DNA of 7,972 nucleotides from positions 1-7,972 of the forward strand of contig VAZH01000316.1 in assembly GCA_005884465.1 (NCBI GenBank). Direction: 5' to 3'. Made by a program: the position numbers and the translations under genes. Source of the DNA: Alphaproteobacteria bacterium. Its GTDB lineage: Bacteria; Pseudomonadota; Alphaproteobacteria; Rhizobiales; Xanthobacteraceae. The notes beneath the pieces were generated by a model. The model searched no databases. It was not told the origin of the DNA and was given only the letters and a program-made list of their open reading frames with translations. Shown piece by piece: positions 7,459-7,972 of this stretch (the stretch's first letter is position 1; each line of letters starts with the position of its first letter).

Positions 7459-7588
7459 GAGACCTCGGGCCTATGCGGTAGCGCGTATTCCGCAAAAGTA
7501 GATGCCGGTAATCAAGTTTGCGCAGATCACCTAGACTTATCTGCGGTAGAATACGCGCAAACGAATGGATACGAAGCGCCGTCGCGGC
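7459..7588. promoter_or_regulatory. Intergenic repeat cluster between anti-sigma-like gene and protease
   Basis: This 130-bp gap holds several short symmetric elements: the inverted pair GCGCGTATTC (7481-7490) and GAATACGCGC (7549-7558); direct copies of TGCGGTAG (7474-7481 and 7542-7549); a hairpin CGCAGAT/ATCTGCG (7521-7527, 7539-7545); and the inverted pair GTTTGCGC (7516-7523) and GCGCAAAC (7555-7562). They may form operators, an RNA fold, or a processing site in a shared leftward transcript. No U-tract marks a terminator and no strong promoter hexamers are seen. Confidence 0.45.
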
Positions 7589-7972
7589 CTACTGCGCGGC
7601 CACCGCAAGATTGACGATCTTCTCGCCTTGCAGCCTGCTCATGAGATTGGCGATTTCGTCTTTCGTCATCGCCTTGTTGCCGAATTGCAGCTGAAACAGG
7701 CCGCCCTTGGCGCCATCGATGATCGAGGCCTGATAGCTGTCCAGCAGTGCCGTGATATCGGCGACGCGGGCGTCCGGCGCAAACCGCACCAGGGCGCGCG
7801 GCGGCGTGCCCGCCTTCAAATTGCGGGTGACAGGCTCGTTCATGCTCAACGACGCGGTCTGGTAGGAGGCGGCCTGGTTCTTCATCAGGATCGCGCCGAT
7901 CACGCCGGCCTGCAACAATAGCGCCAGCGCGCCCAGGCTCGCCGACCAGGCCAGGGTCCGCGGCGAGAGCTT
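7589..7972 (-). CDS. C-terminal part of a membrane protein resembling an anti-sigma factor (5' end outside window)
   Basis: The leftward frame is open from the window edge to TAG (7589-7591), giving 127 residues. It begins KLSPRTLAW, then a hydrophobic segment of about 20 residues (ASLGALALLLQAGVIGAIL), a single transmembrane helix. The remaining ~95 residues would be periplasmic and include RALVRFAPDARVADITALLDSY, IIDGAKGGLFQLQFG and a helical KDEIANLMSRLQGE segment. This plan (cytoplasmic N-terminus, one helix, compact periplasmic domain) is common in anti-sigma factors paired with ECF sigma factors, and the periplasmic sequence resembles such proteins from related genomes as I recall them. 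The diagnostic N-terminal sigma-binding domain is outside the window. The broken S8 protease lies 130 bases downstream on the same strand. Confidence 0.65.
   Translation of the reverse strand, partial: KLSPRTLAWSASLGALALLLQAGVIGAILMKNQAASYQTASLSMNEPVTRNLKAGTPPRALVRFAPDARVADITALLDSYQASIIDGAKGGLFQLQFGNKAMTKDEIANLMSRLQGEKIVNLAVAAQ

Noticed and set aside
6679..7614. Plus-strand open frame of 311 codons across the protease and the gap
   Set aside because: It runs antisense to the well-conserved protease N-terminal half, and its product has no recognisable features.

Overview
The window looks like a chromosomal segment of a high-GC alphaproteobacterium, most likely Bradyrhizobium or a close relative in the Nitrobacteraceae. 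The reasons are the strong codon bias, a leftward gene that matches my memory of the TIGR03809 family (known from Bradyrhizobium and Rhodopseudomonas), and a GTAGGGTGG...CCACCCTAC palindromic intergenic repeat typical of these genomes. The assignment is by recognition only; no search was run.

Left part (1-4735, all rightward). The tail of an unrecognised gene (1-150) is followed by a complete one-chain B12-dependent methylmalonyl-CoA mutase (194-2350). Next comes a small nucleotidyltransferase/HEPN pair resembling an MNT-HEPN (MntA-HepT, type VII) toxin-antitoxin module (2376-3044). The G-protein chaperone of the mutase, MeaB, follows (3070-4056), and then a C15-type pyroglutamyl-peptidase-like protein one base later (4058-4735). 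Mutase and MeaB belong together: the mutase isomerises methylmalonyl-CoA to succinyl-CoA at the end of propionyl-CoA catabolism, and MeaB gates cofactor loading and protects the enzyme. The MNT-HEPN pair interrupts this functional pair, has visibly lower GC, and shows two signs of decay or divergence: a probable one-base frameshift near the antitoxin start, and Asp in place of the first Arg of the HEPN RX4HXY motif.

Middle (4732-5828). A ~123-bp nested palindrome sits between two convergent genes. It is followed by a leftward hypothetical protein (4865-5353), a stretch without a convincing gene that contains an AT-rich promoter-like patch, and a clear rho-independent terminator reading leftward (5634-5663).

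Right part (5829-7972, leftward). A secreted subtilisin-family (S8) serine protease gene is broken by a frameshift immediately after its catalytic His-Gly. The shift joins two otherwise well-conserved halves and seems to have removed several residues, so I call it a pseudogene. Upstream of it, and running off the window edge, is the C-terminal part of a single-pass membrane protein resembling an anti-sigma factor. The 130-bp gap between the two holds a cluster of short inverted and direct repeats.

I see no CRISPR array, tRNA, rRNA, transposase or phage gene. No clearly new system is evident. The most interesting points are the interrupted mutase-MeaB pair with its altered TA module, the matching putative leaderless starts, and the broken protease.
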